This document shows positions 52,281-60,932 of a stretch of DNA of 64,000 nucleotides, piece after piece. Under the pieces are notes generated by a model that was not told where the DNA came from, did no database searches, and worked only from the letters and a program-made list of their open reading frames with translations. Made by a program: the position numbers and the translations under genes. This DNA comes from Pseudomonadota bacterium (GTDB taxonomy: Bacteria; Desulfobacterota; Binatia; UBA9968), in the NCBI GenBank assembly GCA_021324155.1, contig JAJPJQ010000019.1, forward strand, positions 1 to 64,000, in the 5' to 3' direction. How positions within the stretch are numbered: position 1 is the first letter of the stretch; each line of letters opens with the position of its first letter.

Positions 52281-53291
52281 ATGAATATTCGCCGCATGAG
52301 CAAAACCGTCGCGCTCGCGACGATGTTGCTGACGATCGCAAGCGCCGTATTCGCGGCGGACGCCAAGCCCGAGAAGCCCGACGTTGTAGTTACGTATGCG
52401 CAGGCGAGCGGCGCTTTCACGCCGATCTGGGTCGCGTTCGAGGCTGGACTCTACAAAAAGCACGGCCTCAACGCGAAAGTCCAGTTGATGAACCCGCAGC
52501 TCTCCGCCCAGGCGGTGATCTCCGGCGACGCCGATTTTTATACCGACGGGCCGGATCTCATCAATGCGCGCATGCGCGGCGGCGAGGTGAAATACTTCGG
52601 CGGCACGATCCAGCAGCTTGTCTTTCAGATGTTCGGTGCGAAGGATGTTACGTCAATCCAGCAGCTAAAAGGAAAGGCCGTGGCTGCGAGCACGCCGCGC
52701 GCCGCGCTCGACACCGCAACGCGCGAGGCGCTCAAGAAAAACAACCTCGTGCCGGACAAGGACGTGCAGGTGCTTTACGTGCAGAGCGTGCCGGCGATTC
52801 TGAGCTCGATCATCGGCGGCAAGGCCGCCGGCGGCGTCCTCTCGGCGCCGAACACGTTGAAGGCGAAGGACGCGGGGCTCAACATGCTGGTCGACATCGG
52901 CAAGCTCAACGTCCCGGGCTTCATGGTCGCGTACGGGACGACCGAGCGCTACATGAAGTCGAATCCCAACAATGTGCACGCGTTTTTACAGGCGATCGCC
53001 GAGGCCGTGGTGCTGGCGAAAAGGCAGCCGGAGGTCGCGAAGAAGGCGATCGCGAAATACGTCCAGATCGACGACCAGCCGACGATCGACGGCACGTACG
53101 ATACGTTCGCGCCGTATTGGGCGATGAGCCTCGCGGTTCGTCCCGAGGCGATCCAGGCGCAGTTCGCCTATATGGATGAAAAGGAATTCCCCAACGCCAA
53201 AAAAGCCGATCCGAAGGAATTCTACGACAACTCCTTCGTCGAGGCGCTGGAGAAGTCCGGCTTCCTCAAGAGCATCGGCATGGCAAAATAG
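52281..53291 (+). CDS. NMT1/THI5-like ABC transporter substrate-binding protein
   Basis: The 336-residue protein has a signal peptide (TVALATMLLTIASAVFAAD) and the NMT1/SsuA-like periplasmic fold: AFTPIWVAFEAGLYKKHGLN, QLKGKAVAASTPRAALDTAT, ILSSIIGGKAAGGVLSAPNT. It is about 336 residues like the gene at 4400 but the two are not close. No transporter partner is near, so the ligand is open. ATG 52281 follows GAGGAGAA. Confidence 0.85.
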   Translation: MNIRRMSKTVALATMLLTIASAVFAADAKPEKPDVVVTYAQASGAFTPIWVAFEAGLYKKHGLNAKVQLMNPQLSAQAVISGDADFYTDGPDLINARMRGGEVKYFGGTIQQLVFQMFGAKDVTSIQQLKGKAVAASTPRAALDTATREALKKNNLVPDKDVQVLYVQSVPAILSSIIGGKAAGGVLSAPNTLKAKDAGLNMLVDIGKLNVPGFMVAYGTTERYMKSNPNNVHAFLQAIAEAVVLAKRQPEVAKKAIAKYVQIDDQPTIDGTYDTFAPYWAMSLAVRPEAIQAQFAYMDEKEFPNAKKADPKEFYDNSFVEALEKSGFLKSIGMAK

Positions 53292-53310
53292 GAGCGAGTT
53301 CTCCCGCCGG

Positions 53311-54345
53311 ATGAACATCGCGCAGATTACGAGCGTGTATCTGCCGGTGCCACCGAAGACGCACGGCGGCACCGAGCGTATCGTCTATTATCTTTGTCGC
53401 GAGCTCCCGCGCCGCGGCCACAAAGTCGAGCTCTTCGCCTCCGGCGATTCAAAGGTGGACTGCCCGCTGCACGCCGTACTCCCCGTCGCGAGCCTCGACG
53501 ATCCTCAATCGACGATCTATCTCGAAAAGGAATTCGAGGCGCGCAACACCTATAATCTCTACCGCCAGGCCGAGCGCTTCGACATCGTGCACGCGCACTG
53601 GCCGACGCTCGCGTCCTATTTCTCCACCCGGACGAAAACGCCGACGGTGATGACGTACGCCTACATCGAGAAAGATCTGCACGAATACTATCGCAGGACG
53701 TTTCCCAACTGCTTTCCGGTCTGTATTAGCCGCGCGCAGGCGCATATGCTTGGCGACGAAGCACTGCCGGTGGTCTATAACGGCGTCGACCTGGACGCGA
53801 TCCCGTTCAACCGCGAGCCGGAGGATTTTTTTCTTGTCGTCGGGCGCATGACGCCCGGCAAGGGCATCGCCGAGGCGATCCGCATCGCGAAAAAGGCCGG
53901 CGTGCGCCTCGTGATCGTCGGCGGCGTGACGAAGCACTTGCCGTGGAGCGAGGAATATTTTTTGAAGGAGGTGAAGCCGCACATCGACGGCGAGCGCATC
54001 CGCCACATCGAAAGTCTTCCTTACGGCGAGCTCATGCGCTGGATGGGCCGCGCGAAGGGCTTCTTATTTCCGCTCCAGTGGGACGAGCCATTCGGCATGG
54101 TCGTGGCCGAGGCGATGGCCGCGGGTGCGCCCGTGATCGCCTATCCACGCGGCTCCATGCCCGAGCTGATCAATCACGGCGAAACCGGCTTTGTCGCAGC
54201 GGACGAGGACGCCATGATCGATTCGGTCCGCTCCGTCGGCAAGATCGATCGCGCGCGCTGCCGCGCGTGGGTCGCCGAGCGCTTCTCCGTCGCGGGCATG
54301 ATCGACGGGTACGAAGCGGTCTATCGCAATATCCTTCATGAATAA
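53311..54345 (+). CDS. glycosyltransferase family 4
   Basis: The 344-residue enzyme begins MNIAQITSVYLPVPPKTHGG, with the GT-B donor half: FFLVVGRMTPGKGIAEAIRI, VIVGGVTKHLPWSEEYF, then GFLFPLQWDEPFGMVVAEAM with the E-x7-E motif (the first E in DEPFG, the second in VAEAM). It transfers a sugar from a nucleotide sugar to an unknown acceptor. ATG 53311 lies 19 bases past the binding-protein stop. Similar proteins sit near cell-surface glycan genes, but none are here. Confidence 0.88.
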   Translation: MNIAQITSVYLPVPPKTHGGTERIVYYLCRELPRRGHKVELFASGDSKVDCPLHAVLPVASLDDPQSTIYLEKEFEARNTYNLYRQAERFDIVHAHWPTLASYFSTRTKTPTVMTYAYIEKDLHEYYRRTFPNCFPVCISRAQAHMLGDEALPVVYNGVDLDAIPFNREPEDFFLVVGRMTPGKGIAEAIRIAKKAGVRLVIVGGVTKHLPWSEEYFLKEVKPHIDGERIRHIESLPYGELMRWMGRAKGFLFPLQWDEPFGMVVAEAMAAGAPVIAYPRGSMPELINHGETGFVAADEDAMIDSVRSVGKIDRARCRAWVAERFSVAGMIDGYEAVYRNILHE

Positions 54346-54443
54346 TCCCTACTTACGGAGCCGACATTGCTGCGGATAATAAATTAAGCTTGCATTTGCT
54401 GGCTCAAAAGCCTTATGATGATCGGCTAAGCACCAAAGTTTCT

Positions 54444-55550
54444 ATGTCTCTACCTCCGGACTATTTCCAAAAGCTCGTTGAGAGCTGCCCGGATATCATC
54501 ATCGCCGTCAATCGTTCGGGGACCGTCATTTTTTATAATGATGGCGCCCAGCGCACCCTCGGCTTTACCCAGGAAGAAATGCTCGGCAAACACGTGCTCG
54601 AGATCTATCCTTCGCGCGACGAGGCGAAGAAGGTCATGGGCGCGATGCGCGGCGGCGAGGCGGGCGCGCCGGGCAAGGTCTGCAGCTTCGAGACCGTTTT
54701 CAAGACGAAAAAGGGCGAAGAAATCCCCGTCGCGATCTCGGCCTCGATGCTTTACGACGCCGCGGGGGCCGAGCTCGGTTCGATCGGCTACGCGAAGGAC
54801 ATCCGCGGCATTCGGCGGCGCGAGCAACTCGAGACGCTGGGCGAGATCGCGATCGGCATGTCGCACGAGATCAATAACTCCCTCGAAGTGCTCGTCAACC
54901 AGCTCGATCTGCTCCAGCAATACATCGGGCGCGTCGCGAGCGACGAGGAATATGTCATCGAGTCCGAACGCCTCGAATCGGTCGAAACGCAGCTCAAGAA
55001 AATCCAGGCGATCACGTGCCGAATCAGCGAGATGGCGGAAGAGGGCGAGTACGGCACGAAGGAATATCACGACGGCCACATGATGGCCGACCTGAAGGAG
55101 AAGCGGCCGCCAAAACCCGAAGAGGCCGACGGCACGATCGGCGCCTCCGCGCTCGAAGGGCTCAAGCTGCTTGTGGTCGACGACGACATGGGCGTCTGCT
55201 GCTCGCTCAGGGATCTGCTGCAAAAAGAGCGCTGCGCCGTCGAAACCGCTGCGTCCGGCGTGAAGGCGATGGAATTGCTCGAGCGGAAATCGTTCGACCT
55301 CGTCTTGAGCGACGTAGTCATGCCGGACATGGACGGCTACGCGCTCTACAAGGCCGTACAAAAGAATTGGCCGGCGCTGCCGATGATTTTGATGACGGCC
55401 TTCTATTACGATAAGGACCACGTCATCAAGCGCAGCTGCCTCGAAGGCCTCCAATGCGTCATCTTCAAAAAGCCCATCGACCCTGACCGCCTGAAAAAAA
55501 TGATCCTCAAGCAGTGCCGCAAAGAAGAAGCGGTGCTGGAACACGATTAA
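54444..55550 (+). CDS. PAS / histidine-kinase-like DHp / receiver protein lacking the ATPase domain
   Basis: The 368-residue protein has a PAS domain (residues 1-120: FQKLVESCPDIIIAVNRSGT, GFTQEEMLGKHVLEIYPSRD), an H-box (GEIAIGMSHEINNSLEVLVN) with a coiled dimerisation helix, no ATP-binding (N, G1, G2) boxes, then a receiver (LLVVDDDMGVCCSLRDLLQK, LVLSDVVMPDMDGYA, FKKPIDPDRL). It can be phosphorylated but cannot make its own phosphate, so it may be a phosphotransfer or scaffold protein for another kinase. ATG 54444 is preferred over one at 54390. Confidence 0.8.
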   Translation: MSLPPDYFQKLVESCPDIIIAVNRSGTVIFYNDGAQRTLGFTQEEMLGKHVLEIYPSRDEAKKVMGAMRGGEAGAPGKVCSFETVFKTKKGEEIPVAISASMLYDAAGAELGSIGYAKDIRGIRRREQLETLGEIAIGMSHEINNSLEVLVNQLDLLQQYIGRVASDEEYVIESERLESVETQLKKIQAITCRISEMAEEGEYGTKEYHDGHMMADLKEKRPPKPEEADGTIGASALEGLKLLVVDDDMGVCCSLRDLLQKERCAVETAASGVKAMELLERKSFDLVLSDVVMPDMDGYALYKAVQKNWPALPMILMTAFYYDKDHVIKRSCLEGLQCVIFKKPIDPDRLKKMILKQCRKEEAVLEHD

Positions 55551-55626
55551 CGATCCGCCGAACCGGCCATCCTTTCTCCGCTGTTAGCTTGTCGAAGGCC
55601 TCACAAGCTTGATAGTTAAGAATCAA

Positions 55627-55959
55627 ATGTCGAAAGAAGAGCACTTCGACCGCGGCATGGAGCTTTTTTCCGAGGGCAAGCTCGACGAAGCGGTCGCCGA
55701 ATACCGCGCCGCGCTGAAGGTAGCGCCCGACGATCCCGAGAGCCTGCACGCGCTCGCGATGGCGTTGTCGCACCAGGAAAAATTGGACGAGGCGATCGAG
55801 GTGGCAAAAAAGCTCATCGAGGTCGCGCCCGAGGACGAGCTCGCCTATACGAGCCTGTCGATCTTCTACCAGCGGAAGGGCATGATCGCCGAGGCCGAGG
55901 AGATCGGCGCGAAGGCGCGCACGCTGGGATGGAAACGGCAGCTACAGGAGAAAAAATAG
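55627..55959 (+). CDS. TPR-repeat protein
   Basis: The 110-residue protein contains about three TPR units: HFDRGMELFSEGKLDEAVAE, DPESLHALAMALSHQEKLDE, LAYTSLSIFYQRKGMIAEAE. It should mediate protein contact. There is no signal peptide. ATG 55627 is used; an upstream TTG at 55609 is possible. Confidence 0.85.
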   Translation: MSKEEHFDRGMELFSEGKLDEAVAEYRAALKVAPDDPESLHALAMALSHQEKLDEAIEVAKKLIEVAPEDELAYTSLSIFYQRKGMIAEAEEIGAKARTLGWKRQLQEKK

Positions 55960-56036
55960 TTTCGAGTTTGGAAGTCGGGAAACAAATCCGTCGCTCAGAG
56001 TCGGTCCCAGCTTCTCCACCGGAAACCCGAAACTAG
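55959..56036. repeat. heptad-repeat inverted element F
   Basis: Between the convergent TPR and SDR genes. The left arm (55959-55983) reads GTTTCGA, GTTTGGA, AGTCGGG; the right arm (56008-56036) has AGCTTCT, CCACCGG, AAACCCG, AAACTAG, an imperfect complement. Confidence 0.6.
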
Positions 56037-56047
56037 AATCTTTTATA

Positions 56048-56794
56048 TCAGTGGAACGCCGTCCCGCCGTCCACCAAGAGAACCTGTCCCGTCATCATAT
56101 CGCTGTCCGGCGAGCTTAGATAAATAATCGTCCCGACGAGGTCTTCGGGATAGAGCCGCCTCTTGAGCAGGCGGATGCGCAGCGAGTTGGAATCGACCTT
56201 GTCGCCGCGCTTCAAGTTCGCCTCGCTCAGCGTCTGACCCGGCGCGATCGCGTTGACGTTGATGTTGTATTCGCCGAGCTCGCGCGCGAGCGAGCGCGTC
56301 ATCGCGACGACCGCGCCCTTCGAGCTCACGTAGTGGAGAAAGTCCTCGTTGCCCTTGAAGAACGTGCTGGACGTTGCATTGATGATTTTGCCGCTCTGCT
56401 GCGCCTTCATGTGGGGCGCGACCGCTTTGACGCAGAGAAAGATGCCTTTCACGTTGACCGAATAGAGCTTGTCCCATTCCTCGACCGTGATCTCTTCGAA
56501 TTTCTTTCGCACGATCGTGCCGTAGATCGCCGCGTTGTTGATCAGGATGTCGACGCGGCCGAAGGTGTCGAGGGTTTTGTTCGCCATCTCCTGCGTCTGC
56601 TTCTCGTCCGATACGTCGATCTTCAGCGCCAGCGCCTTACCGCCGGAATCCTGAATCGCCTTCGCCGTGGGGTTCGGATCGAGAATATCGACGACCGCGA
56701 CCGCCGCGCCTTCGCGCGCCAGCCCGCGGGCGTACGCCGCGCCGATGCCCTGCGCCGCGCCGGTGACGATCGCGACTTTATCTTTGAGACGCAT
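56048..56794 (-). CDS. short-chain dehydrogenase/reductase
   Basis: This 248-residue classical SDR begins MRLKDKVAIVTGAAQGIGAA, with NNAAIYG, catalytic serine (INATSSTFFKG) and YVSSKGA (Y-x3-K), and a C-terminal GQVLLVDGGTAFH typical of FabG-like proteins. It should use NAD(P)H on an unidentified hydroxy/keto substrate. GGAGGA precedes ATG 56794 on the minus strand; the longer open frame up to 57019 is not used. Confidence 0.9.
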   Translation of the reverse strand: MRLKDKVAIVTGAAQGIGAAYARGLAREGAAVAVVDILDPNPTAKAIQDSGGKALALKIDVSDEKQTQEMANKTLDTFGRVDILINNAAIYGTIVRKKFEEITVEEWDKLYSVNVKGIFLCVKAVAPHMKAQQSGKIINATSSTFFKGNEDFLHYVSSKGAVVAMTRSLARELGEYNINVNAIAPGQTLSEANLKRGDKVDSNSLRIRLLKRRLYPEDLVGTIIYLSSPDSDMMTGQVLLVDGGTAFH

Positions 56795-56854
56795 GGGAAG
56801 TCCTCCGTTGACGTTTCTTATATCCGCAGTGAACTGCTGGAGCAAGTTGGGTAA

Positions 56855-56884
56855 TTGACAAGTTCGCGTGTATGAGAATAAGAC
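56855..56884 (+). promoter_or_regulatory. promoter for the 137-residue secreted protein
   Basis: TTGACA (56855-56860), 18 bases, TAAGAC (56879-56884), then six bases to GTG 56891; leaderless in prediction. Confidence 0.5.
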
Positions 56885-56890
56885 GCGTGC

Positions 56891-57304
56891 GTGAACGCTA
56901 AGTTTGCAAGTATTGTCATCGGTTCTCTTCTTGCAGTTTCCGCTGCGCCCAACACAAGTAAGATGCCGCCGGACGCGACCGCGCTGATCGATCGCGTCAG
57001 CCGAGCGGCTGAACAACACGATTGGAAGACTCTACGCAGTCTTATGATTAATGAGTTCCTCTGGAGCTTCGGCGGAGATCGTGACGCCGGTCAAGCGATT
57101 CAAGAATGGAAAAATCATCCGGAGTATGGCCGTGAGTTGAGTCGCGTTTTACGTACGGGATGTCACGTGGATACGACGCGATACGGAGGTAACGCCAATG
57201 CGAGCCGTATCAAATGCGACGGCATAGGCGGCACGCACCCTCGCGCGGGCTTCATTAAGTTGCCCGAAGGATGGAAGTTCGAGTATTTCGTCGCGGGTGA
57301 TTGA
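56891..57304 (+). CDS. small secreted protein of unknown function
   Basis: I do not recognise this 137-residue product. It has a signal peptide (FASIVIGSLLAVSAA) and a mature domain of about 115 residues with two cysteines that may pair (LRTGCHVDTTR and ASRIKCDGIGG). PDATALIDRVSRAAEQHDWK and LRSLMINEFLWSFGGDRDAG look like a helical NTF2-type cup (SnoaL-like) domain, but that is weak. The start is GTG 56891 behind a good promoter. Confidence 0.6.
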   Translation: MNAKFASIVIGSLLAVSAAPNTSKMPPDATALIDRVSRAAEQHDWKTLRSLMINEFLWSFGGDRDAGQAIQEWKNHPEYGRELSRVLRTGCHVDTTRYGGNANASRIKCDGIGGTHPRAGFIKLPEGWKFEYFVAGD

Positions 57305-57634
57305 CAGTCACCAAAACCTTAATTTAGCGCGTTAATACCAGCACACCGAAGATCCGCCTCCCATCCCATCGCAGCGCATTCCTGCGAACTGGAGTAGCCC
57401 TTTGACTTCTTCCCCGACTCTAATTTATCGAGGCCGGCGAGCAGGGCATAGGCCATACGACACCCGCACCGGCCAATAAATATTCGACACTTTGTCGTTC
57501 ATGATGTACCCTCCTGCCTGTATAAGAGTCGCAGCAAACGGAAATGTTACAGAAAATCTTCCCCCGAGGGTTGGATCGATGGCGGCGCAAGTATAAAATT
57601 TTCGTAAAGAAGCTGAAACAAGCAGGAGGTAGTT
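57305..57634. other. 330-base intergenic region with a possible frameshifted small gene on the minus strand
   Basis: No confident gene. On the minus strand a strong GGAGGG (57514-57509) sits six bases from ATG 57502, which begins a 25-residue frame (MNDKVSNIYWPVRV...) closing at 57425. Another frame, offset by one base, stays open to 57319 and encodes RMAYALLAGLDKLESGKKSK and QECAAMGWEADLR, more protein-like. A one-base indel would join them into a protein of about 60 residues. A -10-like TATACA lies at about 57519-57525. No terminator is evident. Confidence 0.3.
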
Positions 57635-57796
57635 ATGGCATCAGCAAGACAAAAAGCCGCAGCGCGTCGCAACATCAAGAAAGCCGCTTCCGCCGCGAAG
57701 CGGAAGCGCACGATATCGAAGCTGCCGAAGCGGACGCGCACCGCGTTGGGAAAACAGGCGGCGAAAGTCGCGAAGCGCAAGCGTAAGCGGCGTTAA
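57635..57796 (+). CDS. small, highly basic Ala/Lys/Arg protein (histone-like)
   Basis: This 53-residue protein has a perfect AGGAGGT six bases before ATG 57635. It reads MASARQKAAARRNIKKAASA and ends KAAKVAKRKRKRR-like (QAAKVAKRKRKRR), with about 40% Lys/Arg and no acidic residues. It resembles small AARRNIKKA-type and histone-H1-tail-like nucleoid proteins. Function, most likely nucleic-acid binding, is inferred from composition. It precedes the metallo-hydrolase gene by 24 bases. Confidence 0.7.
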   Translation: MASARQKAAARRNIKKAASAAKRKRTISKLPKRTRTALGKQAAKVAKRKRKRR

Positions 57797-57820
57797 TTTT
57801 CACGGCACGAAAGGAAGGAC

Positions 57821-58555
57821 ATGACCCGTATCGACGAGATCGCACCGGACATCTACCGTCTCTGTACGTACGTGCCGGAGCTGAATCTTCAGTTCAATCA
57901 ATTTCTTGTCCGCGACGACGAGCCGCTGCTATTCCATACCGGGATGAAGCAGCTGTTTCTCACCGTGCGCGAAGCGGTCGCGAAGCTGATTCCTCCGGAG
58001 ACGCTTCGCTGGATCAGCTTCAGCCACTTCGAAGCGGACGAGTGCGGCTCGCTCGCCGAGTGGCAGGCGCTTGCGCCGCAAGCGACGCCGCTTTGCAGCC
58101 TGATCGCCAAGGTGGTGAGCGTCGACGACGTGCTCGCGGTTCGGCCGGCGCGCGCGCTGGCCGACGACGAAACGTTGTCGACGGGAAGATATCGTTTTCG
58201 CCTGCTGCAAACGCCACACGTGCCGCATTGCTGGGAGGCAAGCCTGCTTTTCGAGGAAACCCACGGCACACTGTTTTCTTCGGACTTATTCCATCAATGC
58301 GGCGATCTCGAGCCGAGCACGACAAACGATGTCGTCGGTCGGTTCAGGCAGACACTGGTGGAGTATCAGAAGGGGCCGTTCGCGAACTACATGCCCTATA
58401 CGCCCTACACGGACGCGACGATGAAGCGCCTCGCGGCGCTAAAGCCGCGAACGGTGGCGGCGATGCACGGCTCGGCTTACATCGGCGACGGCGAGCGCGC
58501 GATTTCCGACGTTGCCCAGGTGATGAAAGAAGTGCTCGCGGGCGCGGTGACTTAA
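57821..58555 (+). CDS. ODP-type diiron metallo-beta-lactamase-fold protein
   Basis: The 244-residue protein matches the flavodiiron beta-lactamase fold: [25 protein letters not shown] with H-x-E-x-[24 protein letters not shown] and [12 protein letters not shown] give the expected iron ligands. Flavodiiron proteins reduce oxygen or nitric oxide, but this one has no flavodoxin domain, so it needs another electron source or is a sensor. ATG 57821 has GGAAGGAC. Confidence 0.85.
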   Translation: MTRIDEIAPDIYRLCTYVPELNLQFNQFLVRDDEPLLFHTGMKQLFLTVREAVAKLIPPETLRWISFSHFEADECGSLAEWQALAPQATPLCSLIAKVVSVDDVLAVRPARALADDETLSTGRYRFRLLQTPHVPHCWEASLLFEETHGTLFSSDLFHQCGDLEPSTTNDVVGRFRQTLVEYQKGPFANYMPYTPYTDATMKRLAALKPRTVAAMHGSAYIGDGERAISDVAQVMKEVLAGAVT

Positions 58556-58745
58556 CTCGGCGAAGTGTCGATCAGCGTTTTTCAAGCTAACGTCGGAGCC
58601 GCACGGGCGCCGACGGCGGGGTCTTTCCCGTGAAATTCGTTGCCGGCGAATGTGCCGGTAAAGCGCCCTGACGGCGAAAAGCGAAGACGCGAATCCGTTG
58701 CGATAGACCCCTGCGAAGCCGCGGGTCGCCGGGATGGCGCCGCTT
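58556..58745. other. 190-base convergent intergenic region
   Basis: I see no gene here. A CCGGC-GAATGT-GCCGG hairpin (about 58644-58661) and an ACGGG...CCCGT pair are visible; neither is followed by a T run. The converging MBL and TPP-enzyme transcripts must end here by another means. Confidence 0.35.
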
Positions 58746-60485
58746 CTATCTGTACTGCGTGATCGTATCGACCAGCGCGGGCTTGTTCTCTTTCTTGATG
58801 TACTCGATGGCGCGCTTGAGCGCCGGCCCGACTTTATCGCCGTCTGTGATCGGTCCCTCGCCGTAGCAGCCCATGCCCTTGGCGATCGTCGCAAAGTCCG
58901 GCGCCGGCTTGTCGATTTCCATGCCCAGATAGGCGAGCTTCTCGTCGGTGCCGCGCTGCTCCGCCATGCGAATTTGGTGCTCCCAGTCGTTGTAGTACGC
59001 GCGGTTGTTGTACATGACGACGAGCATCGGGATCTGATCGTGCGCGCCGATCCAGAGCGTTCCCGGATCGAACATCAAATCGCCGTCGGGCTGGATGTCG
59101 ACCACGAGGCGGCCGGTGCCGCGATGCGCGAGCGCGACGCCCGTCGACATGCCGATCTGCGTCGATGTGCCGAGCGATTTTCCGGGATGGCGGTAGGCTT
59201 TGTCGAAATCCCATAGACCGAGCGCCCAGTCTTCCAGTGTGTTCGCGGTCAACACCCAGTCCTCGCCCTTGATCGCCTCGCCGATCTCGTGCGCGAGCCG
59301 CGGCAGCGAGATCGGCTCGCCTTTCCACTGCTTCTTCACTTCCTCGCGCCAGCCGGCACGGAGCGCTTCGTGCGTCTTCTTGTGCTCGGCAAAACGCGCG
59401 CGAATCTCTTCCTGCTTCTTGCCGTTCTTGCCGAGCGCCTCCTCGCACATGAGCGTGAGCTGCGGAATCGCGACCAGCGTGTCGGCGGCGATGTGGACGT
59501 CGATCTCCTGAAGCTGCATGAAGTCCTGCGACCACTTGCTGATGTTGATGTCGGCGAGCCCGATATCGATTATTTTGCAATTCTTCTGCGTGATGTACAC
59601 GGTCTTGCGCGTTGTGCGGTCGAGCTTGACGAGCGGCCCGTAGAGATCGCGCACGTCGAGCGAGAGGATCACGTCAGCTTTCTGGATCATGTCGGAGTCG
59701 GTCAGGTTGAGCGGATGGTTGGTGGGGAAATTCAGGCGATGGCCGAAGTCCATCACCGGGATCGCGAGCAACTCGGCGAGTTTCACGAGATTATAGAACG
59801 ATTCCTGGTTTCTGCCCGAATAGTCGGTGAGAATCACTGGATTTTTCGCCTGCACGAGCATCTCAGCGGCTTGCGCCAGCGCCTTCAAGTCGCCCTGAAG
59901 CGGCGACGGCGGCATCAGACGCGCGACGTTCGGAACCGGCACATCGGCGAGCAGCCTGTCCTCCTGGATACCCGCATCCCAGCAGAGGTAAACCGGGCCT
60001 TTCGGCTCGGTCATCATGACGCGGTAGGCGCGCGCAAAGGCCTCAGGAATGCTCGCGGCATTGTATGGCTGGTCGTCGAACTTGACGTAATCGCGGATGG
60101 CGTTGCCTTGAATGTTTGCCGTGTGCGTCCAGTCGATGTACGGCCGGCGCCGCGTGTAGTCCATCGGTCCGGTCGCGCCCATGATGAACACCGGCACGCG
60201 GTCGATATAGGCGTAAAAGATCGCCATGCAAGAGTGCAGCAGGCCAACGACGTCGTGGACGATCGCGGCCATCGGCTTGCCGGTCGCCTTGGCGTAGCCG
60301 TGGGCTATCTGGATCGCCGTTTCCTCGTGCGTGCAGGTTATGATCGGCGCTTCGTTCTTACCGTAGTTGACCAGCGAGTCGTGAAGTCCCCGGTACGTCG
60401 CGCCGGGGTTTAGGCTGACGTAGGGAATTTTGTACGCCCGCATCATGTCGACGATCACGTCCGAACCGTATTTCTCGTAAGCCAT
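58746..60485 (-). CDS. thiamine-pyrophosphate-dependent enzyme (acetolactate synthase-like large subunit)
   Basis: This 579-residue TPP enzyme has the usual three domains: N-terminal Pyr domain with glutamate in CTHEETAIQIAHGYAKATGK, a central domain, and the PP domain with PDGDLMFDPGTLW and VMYNNRAYYND as the metal/TPP motif. It resembles benzoylformate decarboxylase/AHAS-like proteins of unknown substrate and lacks its own small subunit. The start at 60485 has AGGAG seven bases before; ATG 60491 is too close to it. It is divergent from the ilv operon. Confidence 0.85.
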   Translation of the reverse strand: MAYEKYGSDVIVDMMRAYKIPYVSLNPGATYRGLHDSLVNYGKNEAPIITCTHEETAIQIAHGYAKATGKPMAAIVHDVVGLLHSCMAIFYAYIDRVPVFIMGATGPMDYTRRRPYIDWTHTANIQGNAIRDYVKFDDQPYNAASIPEAFARAYRVMMTEPKGPVYLCWDAGIQEDRLLADVPVPNVARLMPPSPLQGDLKALAQAAEMLVQAKNPVILTDYSGRNQESFYNLVKLAELLAIPVMDFGHRLNFPTNHPLNLTDSDMIQKADVILSLDVRDLYGPLVKLDRTTRKTVYITQKNCKIIDIGLADINISKWSQDFMQLQEIDVHIAADTLVAIPQLTLMCEEALGKNGKKQEEIRARFAEHKKTHEALRAGWREEVKKQWKGEPISLPRLAHEIGEAIKGEDWVLTANTLEDWALGLWDFDKAYRHPGKSLGTSTQIGMSTGVALAHRGTGRLVVDIQPDGDLMFDPGTLWIGAHDQIPMLVVMYNNRAYYNDWEHQIRMAEQRGTDEKLAYLGMEIDKPAPDFATIAKGMGCYGEGPITDGDKVGPALKRAIEYIKKENKPALVDTITQYR

Positions 60486-60525
60486 TGACATCTCCTAACC
60501 GTGCGAAAAGTGTCCTGAAAAGGCA

Positions 60526-60554
60526 TCTATATCGGGCTTCCTTAGCGCGCGCAA
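60526..60554 (-). promoter_or_regulatory. promoter of the TPP-enzyme gene
   Basis: Minus-strand TTGCGC (60554-60549), 17 bases, TATAGA (60531-60526), giving a leader of about 34 bases with AGGAG. Confidence 0.55.
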
Positions 60555-60603
60555 GGCTGCAATCGGCGCGGCGCGAAGATCGGCGCGTAAAAAACGCCTT
60601 GCG

Positions 60604-60632
60604 TTGACAAAAACGGTGTCGTACGTTAGAAA
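60604..60632 (+). promoter_or_regulatory. promoter of the DUF465-ilvB-ilvN operon
   Basis: TTGACA (60604-60609), 17 bases, TAGAAA (60627-60632), near-consensus. No leader peptide or T-box is seen between it and ATG 60675; the leader carries AAAAGGAGG. Confidence 0.7.
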
Positions 60633-60674
60633 TGGATTCCAAATAAGAACCAATTATAAAAGGAGGGCTTCCGC

Positions 60675-60923
60675 ATGGAGAGAAGAGAGGAAGAGTTCAT
60701 CGTCTCTCTGCTGGACAAAGACCCTGAACTCCGCAGGTACTACGAGGAGCATCAGGATCTCGAGAAGCAACTGGAAACATTCCAGCACAAACCTCACTTG
60801 AGTTCTTACGAAGAAGTCGAAAAGAAAAGACTGCAAAAATTGAAACTAGCGGGCAAAGACAAAATCATGGAGATTATTGAAAGCTACCGCCACGGCGGCC
60901 GAGGTCTCCAGCGCGACTCCTAA
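60675..60923 (+). CDS. DUF465 (YdcH-like) protein
   Basis: This 82-residue helical protein (ELRRYYEEHQDLEKQLETFQ, KKRLQKLKLAGKDKIMEIIE) matches the DUF465 family of small coiled-coil proteins of unknown function. AAAAGGAGGG precedes the ATG. It heads the ilv operon, ten bases before ilvB, an unusual partner. Confidence 0.8.
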   Translation: MERREEEFIVSLLDKDPELRRYYEEHQDLEKQLETFQHKPHLSSYEEVEKKRLQKLKLAGKDKIMEIIESYRHGGRGLQRDS

Positions 60924-60932
60924 GGGGTGTTC

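Noticed and set aside
58439-58894. 151-codon minus-strand frame over the end of the diiron-protein gene
   Set aside because: It overlaps two real genes at its ends and its Arg-rich composition looks like a shadow; only about 190 bases are free.
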